DNA from: Lithobates sylvaticus
Taxonomy: Eukaryota > Chordata > Amphibia > Anura > Ranidae
Assembly (NCBI GenBank): GCA_028564925.1
Contig: CM053032.1
Span: forward strand, 117,767,490-117,831,489
DNA length: 64,000 nucleotides
Direction of reading: 5' to 3'
This document shows, piece after piece, positions 33,471 to 43,033 of the stretch; the stretch's first letter is position 1, and each line of letters opens with the position of its first letter. The position numbers were made by a program, and so were the translations under genes. The notes beneath the pieces are model-generated. The model had not been told where the DNA came from. It saw only the letters and a list, made by a program, of their open reading frames with translations, and made no database searches.

Positions 33471-33706
33471 ATAAAAGAGCTGTCAGACGCCTCACACAGC
33501 GGGAGCCTCCCATTGCGCGGATCGGCCCAAGAAGAGACACCAACGCCGTGGAAGAAGATGCCGGACGAGAAGACCAGAGCAAGAAGAAGCGGATCGGAGG
33601 AAGAAGACGATGGAAGAAGATGGAAGAAGAAGCTGAAGAAACCGAAGGACGAAGAAAGGAAGAAGCAAGACCAGAAGAAAGAAGATGAAAGAAGATTTTA
33701 ATAAAG
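33471..33706 (+). promoter_or_regulatory. Compact TATA-to-poly(A)-signal unit in the foldback core
   Basis: TATAAAAG at about 33,471-33,478 is preceded by a GC-rich block with CCCCATGACGTCCCC (near 33,410). The unit ends with AATAAAG at about 33,700-33,706. Between them lies one small open frame. This is the spacing of a minimal RNA polymerase II gene; whether it is transcribed is unknown. Confidence 0.5.
33558..33701 (+). CDS. Hypothetical 47-residue charged protein
   Basis: A start codon 80 bases past the TATA box opens a frame beginning MPDEKTRARRSGSEEEDDGR and ending in DERRF. More than half the residues are Lys, Arg, Glu or Asp, so it would be a highly charged, probably disordered peptide. 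The frame is open further upstream (to 33,387), but that part lies before and across the TATA box. The purine-rich GAAGAAGA sequence could produce such a frame by chance. No domain or homologue is recognised and no function is proposed. Confidence 0.3.
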   Translation: MPDEKTRARRSGSEEEDDGRRWKKKLKKPKDEERKKQDQKKEDERRF

Positions 33707-33774
33707 GAATTGTCAAAGACCGTCTCCTGTCATTTTTAACATTTTTGTCACTTTTTTGGTGAAATGGTAGGGGT

Positions 33775-34642
33775 ACAAAAACCTTACCATTTCACACAGG
33801 GGGGGGGGCCGGGATCTGGGGGTCCCCTTGTTAAAGGGGGCTTCCAGATTCCGATAAGCCCCCCACCCGCAGACCCCCACAACCAATGGCCAGGGTTGTG
33901 GGGAAGAGGCCCTTGTCCCCATCAACATTGGGACATGGTGCTTTGAGGGGTCACAGACCCCCAAAGCACCCTCCCAATGTTGAGGGCATGTGGCCTGGTA
34001 CGGTTTAGGAGGGGGGGCGCTCTCGTCCCCCCTCTTTTCCTGCGGCCTGCCAGGTTGCGTGCTTGGATAAGGGTCTGGTGTGGATTTTGAGGGGGATCCC
34101 ACGCCATTTTTTTTTTTGCCCGGTGTTCCCCTTAAAATCCATCCCTGAAGGGTCTGGTATGGATATTTAGGGGGACCCCCACGTCATTTTTTTTTAATTT
34201 GAAGCGGGGTTCCCCTTAATATCCATAGCAGACCTGAAGGGCCTGGTAATTGAATTTGGGGGGACCCCCGCGCTTTTTTTTTTTTATCAATGACTTTCAA
34301 TGAATGACTGTTCTCTGTGTTTCGGGAGCCGGCAATTCATTAGCCACGAGTGATTTTAAATAGCTTTTTTTTCCTGCAAAAATGACACTTTGTGCAGGGA
34401 CAGTTCTAAGCACGGGAAACATGCGCCCCTTCACAGGCATACTATACACAGCCCCCAGGTACGAAATTTAAAGGAATATTACACTTTTATTGTTTCACTT
34501 TAAGCATTATTAAAATCACTGCTCCTGAAAAACTGCAGTTTTAAAAAAAAAAAATTTGCATTGATACATGTCCCCTGGGGCAGGACCCAGGTCCCCAAAC
34601 ACTTTTTATGACAATAACTTGCATATAAGCCTTTAAAATTAG
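33775..34642 (-). repeat. Right arm of the foldback element
   Basis: Reverse complement of the left arm with an extra ~65 bases near 34,100-34,170 (a second copy of the GGGGGACCCCCACG-type word). The outer end GCCTTTAAAATTAGCA at 34,628-34,643 answers TGCTAATTTTAAAGGC at 32,540. Confidence 0.9.
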
Positions 34643-35082
34643 CAGTGAGAAAGATCAAAAATACGTGTCGAAGTGTCGAATTCTGTCCCCCGTCGTATAT
34701 TGTCCGCCCTGTACTGCACTTTCTGAAAATCTCCGAAGATGAACGGCGCCTGCGCGGTGAGTCCAGGTTCAAGCCGAGCGAAGCAAGGCCGTGCCCGAAG
34801 CGCGGCGAGCAAAGCAAGCCCGTGAGGGGCCCTGTTACTATGTGTTACCGTATGTCCACTTGGATGGTGGGGCTTGAACCTGTACTCACGGCCCAGGTGC
34901 CGTTCATCTTCTGCGATTTTTGGAATCTACTTGTCCTCCGTACCGCGCAAGCGCTGCGCCTGCGCAGTACGGGCAGGACACTATCCGATGGCTGGACAGT
35001 TTTTGTCAGAACACCGGTATACATGTCTATTCTGCACAAGTTATGGACAAGTCCTGTGGGATCAATGCCTGGTTCATTCGCT
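34643..35082 (-). repeat. Copied 3' end of the hAT transposase gene inside the foldback element
   Basis: In reverse complement this stretch matches 31,676-32,155 of the surrounding hAT element: it starts in the last codons of the transposase (AATGAACCAGGCATTGATCC), passes the stop codon and continues through the GC-rich 3' untranslated region to GACACGTATTTTTG. It replaces part of the expected right end of the foldback element. It could be a captured segment or a copy made by gene conversion or template switching (inference). Confidence 0.88.
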
Positions 35083-35725
35083 GAACAGGCGAACAGGCAA
35101 TGTTCGAGTCGAACATGAGTTTGACTCGAACTCGAAGCTCATCCCTAATTCCCACCCTATGTGTGGCATCGTGCCCGTGAGTTTCTGAGGTTCTTAATGA
35201 CTTCCTGTACTTCTTCTTCTGATAAGGGGGCCTCCAGCATATTATTTTTTATTTTTATGTATTTTATGTTATTTTAAGTTATTTCCCTATCCACATTTGT
35301 TTGCAGAGCACTTGCTATGCTCTTAACATAATTGTGCTGCCATTTGCAGCCCTCTAGCCCTTTTCATTACTTTTTTAGAGCCATTTTAGTTCTCAAAAGT
35401 TTGGGTCCCCATTGACTTCAATGGGGTTCGGGTTCGGGGTCAAGTTTGGGTCAAGTTCTGTCCCGAACTCAAACTTTTTTGCGAAGTTCGGACGAACACG
35501 TCGAACCCGAACATTCAGGTGTCCGCTCAACTCTAATCAACACCATTCTGATGCCGTTTTCTCTCTCAGGCTTCATTTATATACTATTGGAACTGACAAA
35601 GGAACAGTTTAACAGAACTGCATTTACAAAATAGTTTGTAGGGTTGATCATATGCCAGTATTTGTTTTTACAATCATCTGTATTTTTATTTGAAACTTCA
35701 TCTCAAAGTTTTTGTTCAATTTTAG

Positions 35726-35861
35726 CTTCAAGATGACTATGCTGCTGGCTATCTAGATGCAGTGCTTCTCTTTGGCCACGTTCTGAAGAGGTTTCTTAGG
35801 ACGCAAGATATCAATACAAGCTTCAGCTTCATAGATCAGTTTCGGGACATCTCTTTTCAAG
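35726..35861 (+). CDS. GUCY2C-like: Exon of a guanylyl-cyclase-C-like receptor
   Basis: A 136-base open stretch with a consensus acceptor (TTTTTGTTCAATTTTAG before 35,726) and donor (CAAG followed by GTTAGC at 35,862). It reads DDYAAGYLDAVLLFGHVLKR, then a segment ending DQFRDISFQ, with the last base starting a split Gly codon. From memory of the family, mammalian guanylyl cyclase C has a matching stretch in the ligand-binding extracellular domain (ALAYLNGILLFGHMLKIFL, then FRNLTFEG). That receptor spans the intestinal cell membrane, binds guanylin-type peptides and makes cyclic GMP. No second exon was found in the window, so the flanking introns are long and full of repeats. A related natriuretic-peptide-type receptor is the main alternative. 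Confidence 0.75.
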
Positions 35862-36375
35862 GTTAGCTGCCACAGCAAAGTGTCAAAATGCATGCCTAAT
35901 TCAAAATATTAGGTTTATTTAATAAGGCAAACGAATCAGGAATTCCAGGGGAATGGTGGGGGCACATCGTTACACTTTTAAATGCATGATTATTAAAGTG
36001 AACATTTTAAAACCTGATTAATTTTAACTGCACATACGATGAAAAATGTATAAGCAAAGGTTACCAAAAAGAAACAGCATATTAAAACAGCCAGTAAATA
36101 CAGAAATATATGCGGCTAAAGTGAGCAGCATAGTGGTTAGCCCCAATGGCCTCGGTTCCAATTACATCCAGGACACCATCTGTGTGGAGTTTGCATGTTT
36201 TCCCTGAGCTTGTGTGGGTTTCCTCTCACACTTCAAACACAAATGAGTGCACCCAAGATTGCTGCACCACTTCTTAAGTGCTTTATCTCCTAGAGAAAAA
36301 TGTACTGTAAAAATACAAATGTAGTTATACGCAAATCTCAGCTTTCCTGTAAAAGTTGACCTTAAACCCTACCTA
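35862..36375. other. Intron sequence with a SINE-like remnant
   Basis: AT-rich, no further exon seen. The only recognisable item is the SINE-like stretch at 36,112-36,244. Confidence 0.5.
36112..36244 (+). mobile_element. tRNA-derived SINE-like remnant
   Basis: CATAGTGGTTAGC resembles a pol III A box, and GGTTCCAATTAC about 25 bases on resembles a decayed B box. They are followed by CATCTGTGTGGAGTTTGCATG, a stretch common in fish and frog SINE-like repeats. Short and diverged. Confidence 0.4.
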
Positions 36376-36754
36376 CAGTGCCATGAAAAAGTATTCATGC
36401 ACCTTGAAATTTTCCACATTTTGTCATGTTACAACCAAAAACGTAAATATATTTTATGGGATTTAATGTGATAGACCAACACAAAGTGGCACATAATTGT
36501 GAAATGGAAGGAAAATGGTTTTCAAATAAATATGTGAAAAGCGTGGCATGCATTTGTATTCAGCCCCCTTTACGCTGATACCCCTAACTAAAATCTAGTG
36601 GAACCAATAGCCTTGAGAAGCCACCTAATTAGTAAACAGAGTCCACCTGTGTGTAATTTAATCTCAGTATAAATACAGCTGTTCTGTGAAACCCACAAAG
36701 GTCTGTTAGAGGACATTAGTGAACGAACATTAAATTAACATTAAATTAACATTA

Positions 36755-37137
36755 AGGGTTCATTGGTGCCGTCTCCCCTTTCCATCCCTGCTGCCACCCC
36801 CTATTCATGCGTCTGACCCCTTTCAGGACACTTTTCTAACACTGAATCGCCTCTCCGCCAATCAGGAAGCCTGGGTCTGATACCTGTTTCCTGATTGACT
36901 GAAAGGACAGGCGATCCTATTGGATGCCTAGGAGGAGGAGGAAGATGCATGGTGGAAGCCGCTGTGATCCACAGGAGGAGGAAGGAAAAAAGCTGCCACT
37001 CGTCAGACACGCTGGGGTAAGTGCGGAACTTTGAAGTCACGATCATCCTCCCGGGGGGGGGGGGGGTTGCCGCCTACCAACCGTGGGAGGGTGGCTGCTT
37101 GCCACCCCCCAAAAGAAAAAAACACCAGCCGCCACTG
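36755..37137. mobile_element. hAT-like non-autonomous insertion in Tc1-B
   Basis: The right end reads AACACCAGCCGCCACTG, i.e. CAGTGGCGGCTGGTG in reverse, a common hAT-type end in fish and frogs. The left end is diverged and was placed only approximately. The inside has a G-run at 37,053-37,066 and no gene. Confidence 0.5.
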
Positions 37138-37662
37138 CGCGGCCAAGGAACAGGTCAGGGATAAAGTTGTGGAGTAGATTAAAACAGGGTTAGGATATAA
37201 AGAGCATGGCACAGATGCAAACCTACAAAGACATGGCCGTCCACCTAAACTGACAGGCCGGGCAAGGAGAACATTAATTAAAGAAGCAGCCAAGAGGCCC
37301 ATAGTAACTCTGGAGGAGCTGCAGATATCCACATCTCAGGTGGCGGAATCTGTCCACAGGGCAACTATTAGTCCAGCACTCCACAAATCTGGCCTTTATA
37401 GAAGAGTGGCAAGAAGAAAGCCATTGTTGAAAGAAAGCCATAAGAAGTCCTGTTTGTAGTTTACGAGAAGCCATGTGGGGGACACAACAAACATGTGGAA
37501 GAAGGTGCTCTGGTCAGATGAAACCAAAATTGAACTTTTTGGCCTAAAAGCAGCATCATGTTGTGGGGATGCTTTTCTTTAGCAGGAACAGGGAAGCTGG
37601 TCAGAGTTGATGGAAAGATGGATGGCCATCCATACAGGGCAATCTAATAAGAAAACCTGTTA

Positions 37663-38078
37663 TGCGGCATACACACAATCGGAATTCTCGTCTGAAAAAG
37701 CTCTGATGGTTTTCCCGATGGAATTCCGACGGAATTCCGCTCAAACTGTCTTGCCTACACACGGTCACACCAAATTCTGACCGTCAAGAATGCGGAGATG
37801 TACAACACTACGACGAGCCGAGAAAAATTGAAGTTTAATGCTTCTGATAATGCGTCAAATTGTTTCCAAGCCTGCGTAGGAATTTTGCGTAAAGGAATTG
37901 CTACAGACGATCAGAATTTCCGATAGGAACCTTTTCCGTAGGAAAAATTTTTCAAATTTTTGCTGGCGGGAATTCGGCCAGCAAAATTCCGATGGAGCCT
38001 ACACACGGTCGCATTTTCCGATGAAAAGCGCTCATCTGTCTTTTGCTGGTCGAAATTCTGATCGTGTGTACGCGGGCA
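37663..38078. mobile_element. PIF-Harbinger-like MITE, 416 bp
   Basis: Ends TGCGGCATACACACAATCGGAATT / AATTCTGATCGTGTGTACGCGGGCA are inverted, and the perfect duplication TTA lies at 37,660-37,662 and 38,079-38,081. Tc1-B reads CCTGTTAGAGTCTGC when the insert is removed. Same group as the MITE at 17,981. No gene. Confidence 0.88.
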
Positions 38079-38786
38079 TTAGAGTCTGCAAATGTCTTGA
38101 GACTGGGGCGGAGGTTCACCTTCCAGCAGGACAAGGACCCTAAACATACAGCCAGAGCTACAATGGAATGGTTTAGATCAAAGCAGTCGTGTTAGAATGG
38201 CCCAGTCAAAGTCCAGACCTACAGTATCTCACAAAAGTGAGTACACCCCTCATATTTTTGTTTTCAAATATTTTACTGGTAACAAACAAGGTACCGAATA
38301 CAGGAACATTTACTGTTACAAGTCGGTCAGTTACAAAACACGATATTGTACAGAGCATGGGAACAAAAACAGTGCAAAAGCTGCAAAAGGAGATAGCCAT
38401 CTATGTTGCGCCGGCCGGCACAACTCTGGATCAAGAACAATATGAACTGTGCAAAAACAAATGCAAACTAGAGCTATAGGTCTACATACAGTATATCAGT
38501 GGGATATAGACGAGCTCTGCTACATTGGGGATGGTAACAGCAAGGGTTATAGCTACGAAAATATAGGTTACCTTATAGGGGGGTTCAGATGGGAGGGAGA
38601 GTGAGAGAGAAGGTAGAAGAAAAGAAGAGGGGGGATGAGGGCAAGAATCAGCATTAGGATTTAGAGTTAGGGGTGAGGGGGAGTTAGAGGAGGGAGAGGT
38701 TGGGGGGGGAGAAGAGAGGAATTGGCCAGGTGGCTCGCACGGGGGGGAAAGTGCCTATCTTTGTTGAGTACAGGGTCGGAGGAGGC

Positions 38787-41700
38787 TCAGGGTTCTAGTA
38801 GGGTAGTGTCAAAGTCGGGTGGAAGGAACTTTTCTATCCAAGGTCGCCATACCTTAAGATGCTGGGGGGTTTTATCTAGAATCGTAGCTTCAATCTTACT
38901 GTGTATCATTGCTTGTGTGACTCTGTTCCTGACTTCGGTGATGTTTAGGGTTGGGGTTTTCCAACTCCTTGCTAGTGTCTGCTTGGCTGCCGTAGTGAGT
39001 TGGAGAAGGAGGTGCAACTGCGCCTTTGGGAGGTCCTGTGGGGGGTAGTTCAGAAGAGCAAGAGAAGGGTCAGGGGGGATGTCGCGGCCAAAGAGGGTCG
39101 AGGCCATGTGAAATATCGTTGCCCAGAAGCGCTGCACAACCGGGCAGGTCCACCATATGTGAAGGTGTGTGCCGGGGTGAACTTGGCGATCCTGGAAGGG
39201 ACCAAGTACCACCTCATGAGGACTTTATAATTGGCTTCGGAGGCAATGATATTCTGGGATGCTATTTTCGTGTTGGTCCATATTGCTGACCAAGCTTCTG
39301 GGTCCAGGTCTATATGGAGGTCCCTAGACCATGCATTAGCATATAGGGGTGGGGAGGCCGGGGAGGACGTAAGATGGACATAGAGTTGGGAGATTATGCC
39401 TGGAGCATGCGGGTCCGAGTCACATACTTTCTCAAATGGGGTCAGACCTGTGCCAACAATGTTCAAACCCAAAATAGTTCGGATAAAGTGAGAGATTTGG
39501 AGGTAACGGAAGCACTCCTTAGAGGGAAGATGTGAACGGGTCTGCAGATCAGGAAATAGTGTTATATTACCATGAGAGAGTATATCCCGCATGCGGGTCA
39601 GACCCGCCTGTCCCCAGGCCTGGAAAGAGGAAGGATCAGTGTAAGCAGGGTAAAAAAGTGGGTGACCCAAGAAGGAAAGGAGTGGTTGGTGGGGGGATAT
39701 TAGGCGGAATGTTTTGGAGAGTCTATCCCAAATTTTCATTGAATGCAACGTGTCCGGATTCGAGATGGGGCCGCGACTCGATTTGGGAATCCAAAGCAAA
39801 TTGGAGACCGGGATGGGATCGGAATCTACTGCTTCTATTGTTACCCAAAGGGGGATTTCCGCTTTTGCATGGTATAGAGTCATTTGGGCTAGTTGGGCTG
39901 CATGGAAGTAGTGTGCAAAATTAGGCACCCCTAGACCTCCACAGAGTTTGCTGCGAAGCAGAGTGGATCTCGGGATTCTGGGTTTTTTGGTGCCCCAGAT
40001 GTATTTAAATACACGGTGCTGTATCACTCTGTGGAAGTAAGAGGGGATTGTGGTTGGTAGGACTCTGTACAGGTAGAGAAGTTTCGGTAAGAGTGACATC
40101 TTTACTGCTGCTATTCGGCCTAGCCACGAGACACAAAGTGGAAGCCAGGTATTAAGTAGGGAGGAGAGGTTTTTCAGCATTGGGAGGTAGTTGGCCTGAA
40201 ATAGGTGTGAGGGGTCACTTGTTAGTTTGATCCCTAGGTACGGGATAGAGGAAGAGGACCACAGAAAGGGGAAATTTGATTGTAGGAGTTGAAGATCGGA
40301 TTGAGGAAGAGATACATTGAGGGCTTTTGATTTTTCTTGGTTAACTTCTAACCCTGAGATTGCAGCGAATTTATCCAAAAGATGTAAAAGGTTAGGTAAG
40401 GTGGTGTGTGGGGAGGTGATAAATAGCAGCTCATCATCTGCGAAGAGACATAATTTGTGGGACGTGCCAGCTAATTCTAGGCCTTGGATATTCTGGTTGG
40501 AGCGGATCAGGGCAGCCAGGGGTTTTCTATCACTAGGGCAAATATGGGTATATGGGATAGGGGGCATCCCTGCCTGGTACCTCTTTGAATCGGGAAGCAA
40601 TCTGACTTGAATCCAGAGTATTGTACATACGCCTGGGGGCGAGTATAGAGGGCGTCTACCCATTTAAGGAAATTGGGGCCAAAGCCCCACCTCTGTAGGA
40701 TATAGTGTAAATATGGCCATGAGACTGTGTCGAAAGCTTTCCTGATGTCGAGAGACAAGAGGTGCATTGGGATTTTGCGAGATTTGGCTAAGTGTTGTAG
40801 GAGGATTATACGGCGGATGTTGTCGCTAGCTTGTCTTCGGGGTATAAAGCCGACCTGATCTTTGGAGATTAGGCTTCCTATAATCGGGTTGAGTCTCAGG
40901 GCTAGGATTTTGGCTAAAATCTTTACGTCCACGTTCAAGAGGGATATGGGCCTGTAATTGGACCACAGGGTATGGTCTGAATTGGGCTTAGGGATCATTG
41001 CAATCGTGGCTGTCAATGTGTCTCGACCAAAAGATTGTTGTTTTAATAGGGCGTTGAAAGATTTGGCAAGTAAGGGGGCGAGAGTGGGGGCAAATTTTTT
41101 GTAGTTTATGCCTGGAAGGCCATCTGGGCCTGGGCGTTTGTTAGGTTTGAGGTTTTTGATGGCTCTAAGGACCTCGTCAACTGAGATAGAACCATCTATG
41201 GACGCACGGCTGGCTTCTGGCAATTTTGGGATAGGAAGGTCGTGGAATAACGTTTCCGTTTGACTGGAATGTAAGGGGCCCTTCGCCTCGTACAATTTGG
41301 CAAGACGTTTGCGGAACTCAGAGAGAACCTTAAGTGGGTTGCTGGTGTGGATGCCAGAGGTCAGCTTGAGTCTAATAGGGTTATGATCTCGGTTTGTTTG
41401 GCGCAGGCGTAAGGCTAGAAAAGTGTCTGGCTTGTTTGCCTTGGTGTAGATTTTGTGGCCAGATCTACAGATATACTTGTCTGCAGACTCAGCTAAAAGA
41501 AGGTCAAGCTCTAGTTTATTTTTTTCCAGAAGGGATTTATTGGTATCTGTGGGGGACAAATGAAATTGTAAGAAAAGGTTTTGGAAGTCGGATTCGAGTT
41601 GTTGGAGTTTATGGTTCCTAATCCTTTTGAGGTGTGTGGCTACTGAAATGCACTTACCCCAGATCACTGGATTGTGGGCTTCCCACAGTAGAATCGGTGA

Positions 41701-41795
41701 GATATCGGTGGTTGCATTGTGCTGGAGATAGTCTTTAAGAGCTACTTGTATGTCCAGACAGTACGATTGGTTCGTGAGATGGGATTCATTCAAGC
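38787..41795 (-). pseudogene. L1 ORF2, reverse transcriptase and C-terminal part
   Basis: The second part of the LINE ORF2 protein, which nicks DNA and copies element RNA at the target. Polymerase boxes: NKRPGPDGLPG, NYRPISLLNVD, LSLDIRKAFDTV (first catalytic Asp), GTRQGCPLS, and CLFADDELLFI (FADD in place of the usual YADD). The C-terminal part holds GGLGVPNFAHYFHAAQLAQM and a Cys/His-rich end (HLHIWWTCPVVQRFW near 39,140). The frame shifts once near 40,507-40,600, right after the GCPLS box, and once near 39,050-39,210. The N-terminal side of this block joins the endonuclease half across the hAT insertion. Confidence 0.88.
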
Positions 41796-42025
41796 ACCAG
41801 GACTAGGGTTGAACGAACCCGAACTGTAAAGTTCGGGTCCGTACCGGACTTTTGGGTGTCCGGGACCCGGACCCGAACCCGAACTATTGGCTGTAAGTTC
41901 GGGTTCGGGTCCGGTGTTCGGCGCTGTATTGGCGCCTTTTTCACAGCTTTAGGCCAGCCAATGGATGATCGTTTTACTTGTGTGCCCTAGAAGCCATCAC
42001 AGCCATGCCTACTAATGGCATGGCT

Positions 42026-42066
42026 GTGATTGGCCAGTGCAGCATGTGACCCAGCCTCTATATATA
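42026..42066 (+). promoter_or_regulatory. Candidate promoter of hAT copy D
   Basis: GATTGGCC near 42,028 (inverted CCAAT) and TATATATA at 42,059-42,066, in the same arrangement as in copy C. Confidence 0.6.
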
Positions 42067-42429
42067 GCCCACACACAGCACACAGCGTCATTCTGTTAGA
42101 CACACACTGTTAGGCAGGGTCCTGTGCTGCAGATAGATAGAAGATTTTTGGAGTTAGTGTGCTAAAGTCAGTTCACATTCCTGGAATTTTATTCTAATTA
42201 GTTAGCTCAGTGAGCGATCTAGATAGCTAGAATAGGGAGGGAGTTTCTTTATTTTGCAAAAGAAAGAGGCAGACATAATTATTGAAGAGATTCCTAAATC
42301 AATTGTACCCTGGCTGGGGTGCAGTGCAGTCACAGTAACAGTGCCATGAGGCCAGTGCCAGATAAAATCTAAACGTTTTACCTTCAAGCTCAGTGCAACA
42401 TTACTGCACTGCATATACTAAGACATACA

Positions 42430-42975
42430 CCACAGTCTGTGTGTATTCTGCTATTGGAAAAACATTGCATAAAAATTGAATTTTGCTTTTTATTTTTTTT
42501 TCCCAATAGCATTTTCTGCGTGTTCCTACATACACGCTGTAGATACTGCCCGTGTAGTCTGATATTGCAAAAACATTGCAAAAAAATAAATTTTTGCAGT
42601 GTTTTTTTTTCTTCCCAATAGCATTTTCTGCGTTTTCATAAACGCTGTAGATACTGTCCGTGTAGTCTGATATTGCAAAAACATTGCAAAAAAATAAAAT
42701 TTTGCAGTTTTTTTTTCTTCCCAATAGCATTTTCTGCGTTTTCATAAACGCTTTACATACTATCCGTGTAGTCTGATATTGCAAAAACATTGCAAAAAAA
42801 TAAAATTTTGCAGTGTTTTTTTTCTTCCCAATAGCATTTTCTGCGTTTTCATAAACGCTTTACATACTATCCGTGTAGTCTGATATTGCAAAAACATTGC
42901 AAAAAAATAAAATTTTGCAGTGTTTTTTTCTTCCCAATAGCATTTTCTGCGTTTTCATAAACGCTTTACGTGTCC
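42430..42975 (+). repeat. ~107-bp tandem repeats in the hAT leader, about 5 copies
   Basis: GTAGTCTGATATTGCAAAAAC recurs at 42,554, 42,662, 42,768 and 42,875. Each unit has a T-rich tract followed by CCCAATAGCATTTTCTGCGTTTTC. Only the last units are almost identical, which suggests recent local amplification. Confidence 0.9.
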
Positions 42976-43033
42976 GTGTATTCTGCTATATACAAAAACA
43001 CCCATTTAGGGCGAGATCATAAATTTTGAAAAT

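Larger units (their letters stand above)
32424..35147. mobile_element. Foldback hAT-type element, 2,724 bp, nested in hAT copy C
   Basis: Begins TAGGGATGAGCCGAACACC and ends GAAGCTCATCCCTA. A perfect 8-bp duplication ATTCCCAC lies at 32,416-32,423 and 35,148-35,155; the sister copy reads TATTCCCACCATATGTG with no insert (47,033-47,050). Layout: left end, left arm 32,538-33,345, core 33,346-33,774, right arm 33,775-34,642, a copied piece of hAT 3' sequence 34,643-35,082, right end. No transposase. The ends and 8-bp target place it in hAT, so it was probably moved by a hAT enzyme in trans (inference). Confidence 0.93.
27390..35535 (+). mobile_element. hAT element (copy C) with a nested foldback element
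   Basis: Starts TAGGGTTGAGCGATCCC and ends GGTGTCCGCTCAACTCTA (inverted ends). Target duplications ATTAACAC (27,382-27,389) and ATCAACAC (35,536-35,543) differ at one base. It contains a promoter region, 5' tandem repeats, a broken transposase gene and a long 3' untranslated region entered by the element at 32,424-35,147. Apart from that insertion it is collinear with the copy at 41,804-47,424. Confidence 0.92.
36376..38221 (+). mobile_element. Tc1/mariner element (Tc1-B), 5' part, entered by two MITEs and by Tc1-A
   Basis: Starts after TA (36,374-36,375) with CAGTGCCATGAAAAAGTATTC, the end of a vertebrate Tc1 family different from Tc1-A. Transposase remains on the plus strand: ANLQRHGRPPKLTGRARRTL near 37,215, then [15 protein letters not shown] near 37,500 with the first catalytic Asp, and a C-terminal stretch to 38,220. 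Breaks include a stop near 37,457 and loss of sequence after the first catalytic region. It is interrupted at about 36,755-37,137 and 37,663-38,078, and ends where Tc1-A begins at a TA (GACCTACAGTATCTC). Confidence 0.88.

Noticed and set aside
33062-34107. Frames on both strands in the foldback arms (about 60-160 codons)
   Set aside because: The same GC-rich arm gives frames in several readings and both orientations, and the equivalent fragment at 11,441 does too.
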